Shown here: positions 7,046-13,371 of the stretch, in pieces | Numbering within the stretch: the first letter of the stretch is position 1 | How the letters are laid out: every line of letters starts with the position of its first letter | NCBI GenBank assembly: GCA_903922745.1 | Contig: CAIXVA010000194.1 | Span: 1 to 13,371 of the forward strand | Direction of reading: 5' to 3' | Length of the DNA: 13,371 nucleotides | From: an uncultured Actinomycetes bacterium | GTDB taxonomy: Bacteria; Actinomycetota; Actinomycetes; Nanopelagicales; Nanopelagicaceae | Program-made: the position numbers and the translations under genes | Notes under the pieces: generated by a model | Seen by the model: only the letters and a program-made list of their open reading frames with translations | Told to the model about the DNA's origin: nothing | Database searches by the model: none

Positions 7046-8412
7046 CTTTCAACTCCGCTCTTGTTTAACCACAAACTTTCTAACTTTTGTGCAAGTACTT
7101 CAAACCCTTCAGAACGTGATGCCTTTACCAGAACCACATCACCTGCAGAGAAATAATCTGTCATAGAAAGGCATTCATCAATACTTGCGTAGTGATGGAC
7201 AAGCATCTGACCTTGACCTGTACCGTATTCAGGTGCGCCTATAGCGACCAAATGATCAATACCGATCTCTTGGGCTAGCGTGCCAATTGCTTCATGCTGT
7301 GCCGCACTTGACTCGCCGAGTTCATGCATTTTTCCAACAAAAGCCCACGATTCTCCCCCGCGCTCTTGGGCAAAGAGCACCAAAGATCGCATTGCCGCTG
7401 CCATCGAATCAGGGTTGGCGTTATAAGAATCATTAATAATCAATAAGCCAAAGGCGTCGTGGAGCTCCATGCGCCACTTACTGGCATTTTCTGCTGTCGA
7501 TAATGAACTAGCAATTAATTCGATAGGAAGCTCTAACGCAGTTCCAACAGCAGCAACAGCAAGTGCATTTGAAATCTGATGCTCGCCTACTACTCGCATT
7601 CCGACTGCATCGCGTCCAGCTGGTGTAACCAAATCGAAGTGTGGGCAGCCTTCGCGAATTTCCACATCTGCTGCTCGCACCTCTTGGCCATTTCCAAAAA
7701 TAATTGTCCGGCCGGGATGTAGCGAGGCCATCGCAGGTGTGTATTGATCATAACTTCCAAGAATTGCGACACCGTCTGGCCCTAAAGATTGGATTAATTC
7801 TGATTTCGTTTCGGCAATTGCTTGGGTTGATCCAAATTCACCAAGGTGTGCAGTTCCAACAACTAGGACAATTCCGATATTTGGCTGGGCAATTTCGCAT
7901 AGTCGAGCAATATCGCCCTTGTGACGTGCGCCCATTTCGAGAATACAAAACTTTGTGCGCTCATCACACTGCAGCAAAGTTATCGGTAAACCTAAATCGT
8001 TATTAAAGGAACCCTTAGGTGCCACGGTTGGCCCGGCAACACTCAGCATATGAGCCAGTAAATCTTTTGTACTGGTCTTGCCTTGTGATCCAGTGATGCC
8101 AACAACTGTTAGGCCGGTTAAACGCTTTCGTACAAATGCTGCCAACACCGATAAAGCAACCAAAACATCATCAACCACAACACATGGACCATCGATACGG
8201 TGGGTAGTGAGTGAAAACATTGCACCTGCGCGATAAGCATCGACAGCAAAATCATGTCCGTCAACCTTTTCACCTTTGAGAGCTAAAAATATGCAGCCAG
8301 GGGTAGCTAATCGAGAATCAAATACCGGAGCTTTAGATACTAATAAATCTTTATCGCAATGAAGTTCGCCACCAACTAATAAAGCTATCTCTGCTGCGGT
8401 TAATGTAATCAC
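7042..8412 (-). CDS. murF: UDP-MurNAc-tripeptide--D-alanyl-D-alanine ligase MurF
   Basis: MurF adds the D-Ala-D-Ala dipeptide, completing the cytoplasmic UDP-MurNAc-pentapeptide. The 456-residue protein has the MurF N-terminal domain with DSRLATPGCIFLALKGEKVDGHDF (32-55), the P-loop GITGSQGKTSTKD (105-117), GSFNNDLGLP (134-143), LEMGARHKGDI (158-168), and the C-terminal markers NDSYNANPDSM (327-337), GKMHELGE (360-367) and LVKASRSEGFE (428-438). These distinguish MurF from the other three ligases. The start is GTG at 8410-8412, overlapping the murE stop as GTGA, with GAGGA six bases upstream. The stop overlaps the TTG of mraY. A D-Ala-D-Ala ligase (Ddl) must be encoded elsewhere, since none is in this cluster. 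Confidence 0.97.
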   Translation of the reverse strand: MITLTAAEIALLVGGELHCDKDLLVSKAPVFDSRLATPGCIFLALKGEKVDGHDFAVDAYRAGAMFSLTTHRIDGPCVVVDDVLVALSVLAAFVRKRLTGLTVVGITGSQGKTSTKDLLAHMLSVAGPTVAPKGSFNNDLGLPITLLQCDERTKFCILEMGARHKGDIARLCEIAQPNIGIVLVVGTAHLGEFGSTQAIAETKSELIQSLGPDGVAILGSYDQYTPAMASLHPGRTIIFGNGQEVRAADVEIREGCPHFDLVTPAGRDAVGMRVVGEHQISNALAVAAVGTALELPIELIASSLSTAENASKWRMELHDAFGLLIINDSYNANPDSMAAAMRSLVLFAQERGGESWAFVGKMHELGESSAAQHEAIGTLAQEIGIDHLVAIGAPEYGTGQGQMLVHHYASIDECLSMTDYFSAGDVVLVKASRSEGFEVLAQKLESLWLNKSGVES

Positions 8413-9893
8413 TTTTTATCCTCGATTGCTCGAGCAAGTTCAACTCGATCATCAAATGGATGGACTACACCAGCAATCTCTTGTCCCTTTTCATGGCCCT
8501 TGCCCAAGATGACAACCAGGTCACCTTCTTGTGCTTGATTGACAGCAGCTTTAATAGCATCAGAACGATCCTGAATAATCACACTTGGCTCTTGGATATC
8601 TAGACCTAAAGTCATTTGCACGAGAATTTCTTCTGGCTTTTCTGAACGTGGATTATCACTTGTAAAGATAGCCACATCCGCACCTGCGTGTAGCGCCTTA
8701 CCCATTAATGGTCGCTTTGATGTGTCTCGATCTCCACCACAACCGAGAACTGCGATGACTCGTCCATCAGTGATTTCATGTGCAGTTTCTAACACTCGCG
8801 CAACGGCATCAGGTGAATGCGCATAATCAACAAGTGCAGTGAAGTTTTGACCAAGGCGCACGGACTCGAGACGCCCTGCTGCCCCAGTTAAGTGAGGCAA
8901 TATTGCTGCAATATCTATTGGGTCGATTCCGCTTTCATTTGCAATTGCAACCGCCATCAAAAGATTGTCATAGTTATAGCCACCATGTAGCTGTACTTTT
9001 CCTTCAATCAAGATTCCGCCACTGCCACGAATAGCAACATGCGCGCCCACATAGTCGGGAGCGATAGACACGTAATGCCAAGTAGCACTTTGGTCATGGC
9101 GAGAGACTGTCATAACCGGTAGCTCAGTTTGAGCGGCAAGCCGTACGCCGTGAGCATCATCAATATTAATTACGGCAAGGTCTGAAAATTCAAAGGTAAA
9201 CAACTTTGCTTTTGCCGCGAAGTAATCATCCATTGTCTTGTGAAAATCTAAGTGGTCCTGTGAAAGATTAGTAAATGCAACGACTGCAAAGTGACTGCCT
9301 CTAATGCGCTCTAGTGCGATCGCATGGCTTGAAACTTCCATCACAAGGTTGCGCATATGACGCTCACGCATTACCGCCGATAGAGCCTGTAAATCGCTAC
9401 TTTCAGGGGTAGTGCGCTTGCTAGCAAAAGTCTCGTTACCAATCAGCGTCTCAACGGTGCCGATTAATCCGCTGTCACGTCCAGCAGCCGACATGATCTG
9501 ATGCAGCAATGTAGTCACAGTTGTTTTACCGTTTGTGCCTGTTACGCCAACGCTGTACAAATCCCGCATTGGTTCACTATAAAACCAGGCGCTGATGACA
9601 CCAGCTGCGCGCCGAGGATGGGCACTAACAATTACCGGAACACCTTTTACTTTTGAGGCACCTTCAGAATCAGTTAGAACTGCTACTGCTCCACGCGCAA
9701 TTGCTTCGGCGGCAAAATCGGCACCATGTGCTTTCTCGCCAGGTAGTGCAATAAATAAATCACCCTCTTGGACATCGTTACTAGAAAGCGTCAATCCAGT
9801 AATTACAGTTGCCACATCACCGGTAAGAGTTGCATTAGCAATCGCAGCTACCGACTCAACGGTTCTCTTAAACTCTTCAATTGGTCTTGACAC
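8409..9893 (-). CDS. murE: UDP-MurNAc-L-Ala-D-Glu--meso-diaminopimelate ligase MurE
   Basis: MurE adds the third stem-peptide residue in the cytoplasm. The 494-residue protein has the N-terminal MurE domain with GDLFIALPGEKAHGADF (44-60), the P-loop GVTGTNGKTTV (116-126), TTPESSDLQ (161-169), MEVSSHAIAL (185-194), NLSQDHLDFH (209-218) and K228 in YFAAKAKLF, the likely carbamylated lysine. The C-terminal domain has VDYAHSPDA (355-363), FTSDNPRSEKPEEI (410-423) and GKGHEKGQE (464-472). DNPR (413-416) is the motif of meso-diaminopimelate-adding MurE, so the peptidoglycan is predicted to be of the mDAP type. The start is GTG at 9891-9893, within the end of ftsI (17-base overlap), with AAGAAGG six bases upstream. 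Confidence 0.97.
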   Translation of the reverse strand: MSRPIEEFKRTVESVAAIANATLTGDVATVITGLTLSSNDVQEGDLFIALPGEKAHGADFAAEAIARGAVAVLTDSEGASKVKGVPVIVSAHPRRAAGVISAWFYSEPMRDLYSVGVTGTNGKTTVTTLLHQIMSAAGRDSGLIGTVETLIGNETFASKRTTPESSDLQALSAVMRERHMRNLVMEVSSHAIALERIRGSHFAVVAFTNLSQDHLDFHKTMDDYFAAKAKLFTFEFSDLAVINIDDAHGVRLAAQTELPVMTVSRHDQSATWHYVSIAPDYVGAHVAIRGSGGILIEGKVQLHGGYNYDNLLMAVAIANESGIDPIDIAAILPHLTGAAGRLESVRLGQNFTALVDYAHSPDAVARVLETAHEITDGRVIAVLGCGGDRDTSKRPLMGKALHAGADVAIFTSDNPRSEKPEEILVQMTLGLDIQEPSVIIQDRSDAIKAAVNQAQEGDLVVILGKGHEKGQEIAGVVHPFDDRVELARAIEDKK

Positions 9894-11676
9894 TTGTTAC
9901 CTTCTTTGCCGCGATCAATTGCTTTTCGGTTAATGCAACTGGGATGATTTTTGTTCCAGTTGGTGCAATTCCCTTTGACTGCAAAACAAATGACATCACC
10001 TTTTTAAATACTGGACCACCTAGTGCGCCACCCCAGTGAAGACCCTTTGGATCCTGAATCGTTACTGAAATTACGTACGCTGGATTATCTGCTGGCGCAA
10101 AGCCGATAAATGATGCTGTGTAACCACGGTAGCAACCACATGTGTCATCGATGCGCATTGCCGTACCTGTCTTACCAGCTACGCGATAGCCAGCTATTGC
10201 AGCTGTTGGAGCGGTTCCATTTGCCGATACAACGCTTTCCATCATGATGCGCATTTTTTGCGCTGTTTCAGTGCTGATTACACGAACACTTTCTCGGGTT
10301 GCGGACGGTGTGTAATTTCCGCTTGCATCACTTGTGCCTGCAATAACAGTTGGAGAAACACGAACTCCACCATTGGCAATTGTTGCAAACACGCTAGTTG
10401 CCTGCATCGCTGTTAAGGAATAGCCCTGTCCAAAAGCCACTGTTGGCGCTGTTGTTCCGGACCAATTAGCAACCTTTGGAAGGATTCCGTTTGATTCACC
10501 CGGTAGTCCAGAACCAGTCTTGGTTCCGATACCAAACTTTGAAAGGTAATCATGCAATGTGTCGTTAGACAACATTTCGCCGATTTGAATTGAACCAGTA
10601 TTACTTGAAACAGCCAAGATCCCAGAAGCAGTCAATCGCTGCGTTGCATGAGCTTCGTGATCATGGAATACCTTGATCGAACGCTTGAGGGCGTAAGGGA
10701 CTGTAAAAACAGTATCAGGTGTAATTTTCTTTTCTTCAAGCGCAGCCGCAAGTGTCATTACCTTGCCTGTAGAGCCTGGTTCGTAGACATCTTGAACTGA
10801 TGGATTGCGCATAGCAACCAATGAAACTTTAGATGTGTTATTTGGGTCAAAAGTTGGAGCGGTTGCATGTGCCAATATCTGCCCAGTCTTTGGGTCCATC
10901 ACAATTACTGTTCCGCTAATTGCATTTGATGACTTAACCGCATCTGCAATTGCTTTTTCGGCAACCCACTGGATATCGCGATCAACAGTTAGCCGAATTG
11001 ATGTTCCAGCTTGTGCTGGAATGATTTCAGATTGTGAACCGGGAATCTCAGCTTTGTAACCATTGGCATATGAATACTTGCCTTGCTTGCCAGAGATTAT
11101 TGAATTCATACTTGATTCAAGACCGGTTGCACCGATTCCATCATGATTTACAAAACCAATTAATGATGCGATAAGCGAACCTGATGGATATTCGCGGATA
11201 TAACTGCGCTCTGGGAAAAAGCCAATAATGCGCTCTGGGCTCATTCCAGGAAGTGTCGAGTTGTATTGATCAATCGCATTTATCAGCTTTAACCAAGTAG
11301 CAGGCTTTGCATTTTCTGCAACCATGTTCCATTTGCGCTTGCCGGTCAACGCTGTTTGAACCTCAGAAACACTCATGTTAAGTATTGGCGCTACGAAAGC
11401 AGCGACTTTGGCTGGGTTAAGGATCTGGGTTTGATCTACGACAATGCTTGTTGCCGCAACGCTGCGGGCAAAAGGAACACCATTGATATCGGTGATATCA
11501 CCACGTGGTGCTTGCAATGTCTTAACCTTTTCCATCTCATTAAAGGCACGCGAGCGATAATCATTTGCCTGCAATGCCTGAACCTGCACAAGGCGAAGTC
11601 CAAACAAAAACATAATCACAGCTGTCATAAAGATCAGTGCTCTGATTCTGTTATGTGTTAATGAAAAGTTACCCAT
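9877..11676 (-). CDS. ftsI: Septal class B penicillin-binding protein FtsI (PBP3)
   Basis: FtsI is the septal transpeptidase that crosslinks the glycan strands made by FtsW. The 599-residue protein has a short cytoplasmic tail and one membrane anchor at about 13-32. A PBP dimer/pedestal domain follows at about 50-215 (APRGDITDINGVPFA at 56-70, FFPERSYIREYPSGSLIASLIGF at 153-175). The transpeptidase domain starts near 250. Its catalytic triad motifs are all present: S302 in STGK (302-305), SSN (357-359) and KTG (502-504). The protein ends about 95 residues after KTG with a basic tail and no PASTA domain. ATG at 11674-11676 overlaps the preceding ftsL-like gene by eight bases (ATGGGTAA). Its place directly after ftsL is the standard division-cluster order. 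Confidence 0.97.
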   Translation of the reverse strand: MGNFSLTHNRIRALIFMTAVIMFLFGLRLVQVQALQANDYRSRAFNEMEKVKTLQAPRGDITDINGVPFARSVAATSIVVDQTQILNPAKVAAFVAPILNMSVSEVQTALTGKRKWNMVAENAKPATWLKLINAIDQYNSTLPGMSPERIIGFFPERSYIREYPSGSLIASLIGFVNHDGIGATGLESSMNSIISGKQGKYSYANGYKAEIPGSQSEIIPAQAGTSIRLTVDRDIQWVAEKAIADAVKSSNAISGTVIVMDPKTGQILAHATAPTFDPNNTSKVSLVAMRNPSVQDVYEPGSTGKVMTLAAALEEKKITPDTVFTVPYALKRSIKVFHDHEAHATQRLTASGILAVSSNTGSIQIGEMLSNDTLHDYLSKFGIGTKTGSGLPGESNGILPKVANWSGTTAPTVAFGQGYSLTAMQATSVFATIANGGVRVSPTVIAGTSDASGNYTPSATRESVRVISTETAQKMRIMMESVVSANGTAPTAAIAGYRVAGKTGTAMRIDDTCGCYRGYTASFIGFAPADNPAYVISVTIQDPKGLHWGGALGGPVFKKVMSFVLQSKGIAPTGTKIIPVALTEKQLIAAKKVTSVKTN

Positions 11677-12073
11677 TTTTTACCGGAACCTCTATAACAG
11701 GCTTGTCGAGAGACAGGAAGGTAGGAGTTTCTGAAGGCTTCATACCAAGGTCGGTAGCAGCTTTTGCTAGTGCTTCTGGGGAAGATATTTTGTCCATCTG
11801 GCGTGCGATTGCTTCGCGCTCATCGCTAACTAACTTGGCTTCAAGCTTTAAGTGAGTCAGTTCAAATGCATCTTGTGCCAGCAAGGTATTGATCAGGAGA
11901 AGGAACATGAGACCAATAACGCCAACCACGGTTACAAATGTTGCGAAGAACTTTCGATCTGCTTGCTTTCCACTTGAAAGATCTGGCACAAGTTTGAGAG
12001 CAACTTGTGATGACTTTTCAGCGAAAATTTCTTTTGAGCGAGTAATCGCAGGTGCAAAGGCGGTCATTGCCAT
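11669..12073 (-). CDS. ftsL: FtsL-like divisome membrane protein
   Basis: This is a 134-residue bitopic protein. It has a cytoplasmic tail of about 40 residues, a single strong membrane helix at about 42-66 (FFATFVTVVGVIGLMFLLLI), then a heptad-like, charged segment at about 68-95 (FELTHLKLEAKLVSDEREAI) that looks like a short coiled coil. This is followed by a region with SSPEALAKAATDLGMKPSETP (97-117), like the post-coil part of septum-formation-initiator proteins. FtsL forms a complex with FtsB/DivIC and FtsQ that activates FtsW-FtsI. Sequence conservation in this family is weak, so the name rests mainly on topology and position between rsmH and ftsI. The start shares one base with the rsmH stop (TAATG); a second ATG two codons later is a possible alternative. 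The coding frame overlaps ftsI by eight bases. Confidence 0.82.
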   Translation of the reverse strand: MAMTAFAPAITRSKEIFAEKSSQVALKLVPDLSSGKQADRKFFATFVTVVGVIGLMFLLLINTLLAQDAFELTHLKLEAKLVSDEREAIARQMDKISSPEALAKAATDLGMKPSETPTFLSLDKPVIEVPVKNG

Positions 12074-13026
12074 TATGCAGCCACCCTTTCAATCGCGCGA
12101 AGTCGAACAGATTGAGAACGTGAGTTCTCTTCAAGTTCGGGATCTGTCGGGGTTTCACTACCGCGGGTAATCATTGAAAACTTCGCCGCATACTCTGGAA
12201 GTTCGAAAGGAAGATTGCGTGGAGTGCCAGATGTTGTTGAGGCAACAAAGAGCTGCTTAACGATGCGATCTTCAAGGGATTGGAATGACATAACCACTAA
12301 GCGGGCGCCAACGTTTAAAAGTTCGAGGGCTGCAGGTAATGCGCGGGTAATCGTGCCTAATTCGTCATTAGTTTCGATGCGAAGAGCCTGGAATGTGCGC
12401 TTTGCAGGATTTCCACCCGTGCGACGAGTAGCAGCCGGGATGGCCTCTTTAACCATTTCTGCCAGCTGCGTTGTTGAATTCATTGGCGCAATTTCTCGTT
12501 GTTTCACAATTGATTCGACGATGCGAGTTGCAAACTTTTCTTCACCGTATGTGCGAAGGATGCGAACTAGTTGGCCTGGCTCGTATGTATTGATGATCTC
12601 CCCCGCAGTCAGCGATTGTGTGCGATCCATGCGCATATCAAGAGGTGCATCCTGTGAATAAGAAAATCCACGTTCTGGTTGATCTAGTTGCATTGATGAA
12701 ACACCTAGATCAAACAAAGCGCCGTCAATGTGCTTATACCCAAAGCTTGCAACAACTTCTTTTATACCGTCAAAGGTTGAATGCGCAATCTTTAAGCGAT
12801 CTGCAAACGGAGCTAAACGCGCTGTTGCCTTTGCGATTGCATCAAGGTCACGATCAATTCCGATAACTGTTAGATGTGGGAACTTTTGAAGTAGCGCTTC
12901 TGTATGGCCGCCAAAACCCAATGTTGCATCGACAACTACGGGATTACTTGATGCAGCAATCGCAGGGGATAAAAGATCAACGCAACGATCGCGCATTACT
13001 GATACATGTTCAGTTGCATTTGTCAT
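12073..13026 (-). CDS. rsmH: 16S rRNA (cytosine(1402)-N4)-methyltransferase RsmH
   Basis: RsmH (formerly MraW) is a SAM-dependent methyltransferase that N4-methylates C1402 of 16S rRNA in the decoding centre. The 317-residue protein begins HVSVMRDRCVDLL (7-19). It has the SAM-binding loop VDATLGFGGHTEALL (32-46), GIDRDLDAI (56-64), and the signatures ALFDLGVSSMQLDQPERGFSY (103-123) and PLDMRMD (128-134). Later come GGNPAKRTFQALRIETNDEL (204-223), SLEDRIVK (250-257) and a C-terminal arginine-rich RSQSVRLRAIERV. ATG at 13024-13026 is preceded by an AAGGGGG-type ribosome binding site four bases upstream. It is the first gene of the tightly coupled block and lies behind the structured mraW leader RNA. 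Confidence 0.97.
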   Translation of the reverse strand: MTNATEHVSVMRDRCVDLLSPAIAASSNPVVVDATLGFGGHTEALLQKFPHLTVIGIDRDLDAIAKATARLAPFADRLKIAHSTFDGIKEVVASFGYKHIDGALFDLGVSSMQLDQPERGFSYSQDAPLDMRMDRTQSLTAGEIINTYEPGQLVRILRTYGEEKFATRIVESIVKQREIAPMNSTTQLAEMVKEAIPAATRRTGGNPAKRTFQALRIETNDELGTITRALPAALELLNVGARLVVMSFQSLEDRIVKQLFVASTTSGTPRNLPFELPEYAAKFSMITRGSETPTDPELEENSRSQSVRLRAIERVAA

Positions 13027-13030
13027 CTTT

Positions 13031-13037
13031 CCCCCTT
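13031..13037 (-). promoter_or_regulatory. Ribosome binding site of rsmH
   Basis: The minus strand reads AAGGGGG, four bases (AAAG), then ATG. It supports the start at 13026. It lies outside the leader RNA structure (13075-13178), separated by about 37 bases. Confidence 0.6.
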
Positions 13038-13074
13038 TTCTTGCGTTAGTTGTTATCGCTTACTTTTGGTGCGG

Positions 13075-13178
13075 CTCTCATCTCTGGTCACTGCCGGCCG
13101 ACGGATCTTTGTGTAGCAACGGCACCGGGGAAGGGGTGTCGCTGCGTTCGAAGGGTCGGCAGTGGCCACAAATGAGAG
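13075..13178 (-). ncRNA. mraW-type leader RNA upstream of rsmH
   Basis: The mraZ-rsmH spacer holds a large inverted repeat beginning directly after the mraZ stop. The outer arms CTCTCAT (13172-13178) and ATGAGAG (13075-13081) pair over seven bases. After an internal loop, an 11-base stem with one C-A mismatch forms between 13157-13167 and 13086-13096. At the apex GCAGCGACACC (13135-13145) pairs with GGTGCCGTTGC (13116-13126), ten of eleven pairs counting one G-U, around the eight-base loop CCTTCCCC (13127-13134). A hairpin with a conserved CUUCCCC sequence, found before mraW in actinobacterial cell-wall operons, is the published mraW RNA motif as I recall it. It is presumed to be a cis-regulatory element; its mechanism is unknown. 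No U-run follows, so it is not a simple intrinsic terminator. Confidence 0.8.
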
Positions 13179-13371
13179 TTAGAACAAACCTGGAAAGACC
13201 TCCTCTGAAACATCCGCGAAGCTCTTTTCACGATCTGTTAAATATTCATTCCATGCAGTTGCGTCCCAAATTTCAACGCGAGTATTTGCACCAATAACAA
13301 CGCACTCTTTTTCTAATCCTGCATATGTGCGAAGTGATTGCGGAATTGTTACGCGACCTTGACGATCAGGA
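13179..13371 (-). CDS. mraZ: Transcriptional regulator MraZ, C-terminal part (runs off the right edge)
   Basis: MraZ is an AbrB-like DNA-binding protein that forms ring oligomers and controls the dcw operon by binding repeats in its own promoter. The window holds the last 63 residues. They include the second AbrB-type half with [20 protein letters not shown] (2-21 of the fragment), the signature [21 protein letters not shown] (23-43), and the typical ending [14 protein letters not shown]. The stop is TAA at 13179-13181. The DQGR-like segment is the DNA-contacting motif of this family. The gene is followed immediately by the mraW leader RNA. The promoter and MraZ operator repeats would be to the right of the window and cannot be seen. 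Confidence 0.96.
   Translation of the reverse strand, partial: PDRQGRVTIPQSLRTYAGLEKECVVIGANTRVEIWDATAWNEYLTDREKSFADVSEEVFPGLF

Noticed and set aside
12215..12661. Open frame of 148 codons on the plus strand
   Set aside because: It is antisense to the conserved core of rsmH and shows no ribosome binding site or recognisable domain.
13038..13074. GATAAC as a possible -10 element just before rsmH
   Set aside because: No acceptable -35 at the right distance, and a start there would exclude the leader RNA.
13075..13178. Intrinsic terminator after mraZ
   Set aside because: The stem is long and strong, but no T-run follows on the minus strand and the loop matches the mraW RNA signature.
1..13371. 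A new defence, mobile or biosynthetic system
   Set aside because: Every base outside two short leaders is accounted for by known division and cell wall genes in the canonical actinobacterial order; no foreign genes, repeats or array structure were seen.

Overview
The window is a near-complete dcw (division and cell wall) cluster, read entirely from the minus strand. The transcription order runs from right to left: mraZ (3' part), rsmH, ftsL-like, ftsI, murE, murF, mraY, murD, ftsW, murG, murC, ftsQ, ftsZ (5' part). The order is the usual actinobacterial one: no ddl between murC and ftsQ, no ftsA before ftsZ, and ftsW between murD and murG. Base composition is clearly lower in GC than in Streptomyces or Mycobacterium, and the genes are very tightly packed. 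Together with an actinobacterial leader RNA (the mraW motif), this suggests a small-genome, streamlined actinobacterium, possibly a freshwater Nanopelagicales (acI) lineage. Phylum-level placement is well supported; the lineage is inference.

Right end (13179-13371): the last 63 residues of MraZ, the cluster's transcriptional regulator. It is followed by a 152-base spacer (13027-13178) filled by a large inverted-repeat RNA structure. Its apical hairpin loop carries the CUUCCCC signature of the mraW RNA motif. Main block (361-13026): eleven genes with junctions from a 17-base overlap to a 3-base gap, so essentially no internal non-coding DNA. rsmH modifies 16S rRNA; the ftsL-like protein, FtsI, FtsW and FtsQ are divisome membrane proteins; MurC, MurD, MurE and MurF add the peptide stem to UDP-MurNAc; MraY and MurG make lipid I and lipid II. 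The MurE specificity motif DNPR predicts meso-diaminopimelate at position 3. Left end (224-360): a 137-base non-coding stretch with a candidate promoter and a small hairpin, then the first 74 codons of ftsZ behind the strongest Shine-Dalgarno sequence in the window.

The genes form one coherent pathway: cytoplasmic precursor synthesis (MurC, D, E, F), membrane steps (MraY, MurG), then septal polymerisation and crosslinking (FtsW, FtsI) guided by the ftsL-like protein, FtsQ and FtsZ. I see no mobile element, CRISPR array, tRNA, rRNA, prophage or unexplained gene. I found no undescribed system; the points most worth a second look are the two non-coding leaders and the start-codon and overlap architecture.
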